Positions 34,816 to 34,842 of a DNA stretch of 34,842 bases are shown piece after piece. Position 1 is the stretch's first letter. The number at the start of each line of letters is the position of its first letter. The stretch is from IMG/VR virus record IMGVR_UViG_3300043811_000028, positions 1 to 34,842 of that record; one strand, given 5' to 3'. The notes under the pieces were generated by a model. The model saw only the letters and a program-made list of their open reading frames with translations, searched no databases and was not told the DNA's origin. The DNA is from a virus. The translations under genes were made by a program, and so were the position numbers.

Positions 34816-34842
34816 AATATTGAAGTTAAAAGGTGATAGAGA
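34716..34842. repeat. Terminal direct repeat, copy 2
   Basis: Exact copy of bases 1-127. It contains the end of the two-helix membrane protein gene and the first codons of the next plus-strand gene. See copy 1 for the interpretation as a circular overlap. Confidence 0.9.

Noticed and set aside
1-34842. CRISPR array, integrase, attachment site or insertion sequence
   Set aside because: No regularly spaced repeats, no recombinase motifs and no transposase were seen on either strand.

Overview
This window is the complete, apparently circular genome of a small tailed phage. The first 127 bases recur exactly as the last 127 (1-127 = 34716-34842), so the unique sequence is 34,715 bp. The gene set points to podovirus morphology with a P22-like virion: small and large terminase, portal, scaffold, coat, gp4/gp10-like head-completion proteins, three ejection-type proteins and a run of tail or receptor proteins. 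The DNA is A+T-rich. No integrase, CI-like repressor, polymerase, helicase or tRNA gene was recognised, so the phage probably uses host replication and transcription machinery. A Gram-negative host, likely a gammaproteobacterium, is an inference from the P22-like head module and GH24 lysozyme.

Layout. Two transcription blocks diverge from a control region near 30.56-30.63 kb. The plus-strand early block runs from 30.6 kb through the map junction to 1.8 kb. It holds an Arc-like ribbon-helix-helix protein, a Sak4-like ATPase, a DUF669 SSB-like protein, a metallophosphoesterase and many small unknown proteins. The minus-strand block runs from 30.55 kb down to 1.8 kb. First come O-like and P-like replication proteins, an HNH-like protein and a VRR-NUC nuclease, ending at a strong intrinsic terminator (27276-27303). 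Then come lysozyme, terminase, an accessory region (18.7-23.9 kb) and the head, ejection and tail genes. The blocks converge on a terminator at 1781-1808.

Three things stand out. (1) The only long stretch without a protein gene, 19959-20478, is a tandem array of five stem-closed RNA domains on the minus strand. One domain carries a hammerhead ribozyme with the expected core. Three end in an acceptor-like stem followed by ACCA. The array lies between a Tad2-like (DUF2829) protein gene and an HNH endonuclease gene. (2) Many minus-strand genes have their Shine-Dalgarno sequence, AAGGA or AGGA, in the loop of a hairpin with perfect or near-perfect arms. Several have a second such hairpin 30-60 nt further upstream. 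The loops match the known CsrA/RsmA site (ANGGA in a hairpin loop; ACAAGGATGT occurs twice), which suggests post-transcriptional control of virion and replication genes. (3) Several genes are too short for ordinary gene calling, including a 59-residue protein that looks like the isolated NrdR zinc ribbon and an internally initiated KGxx-like protein in frame inside a DUF3310 gene.

How the parts work together (inference). The divergent promoters and the Arc-like protein set the early programme. Sak4, the SSB-like protein and VRR-NUC form a recombination module, while the O/P pair recruits host replication. Late proteins are made from one long minus-strand transcript whose translation may be tuned gene by gene through AGGA-loop hairpins and whose middle may be cut by the hammerhead.
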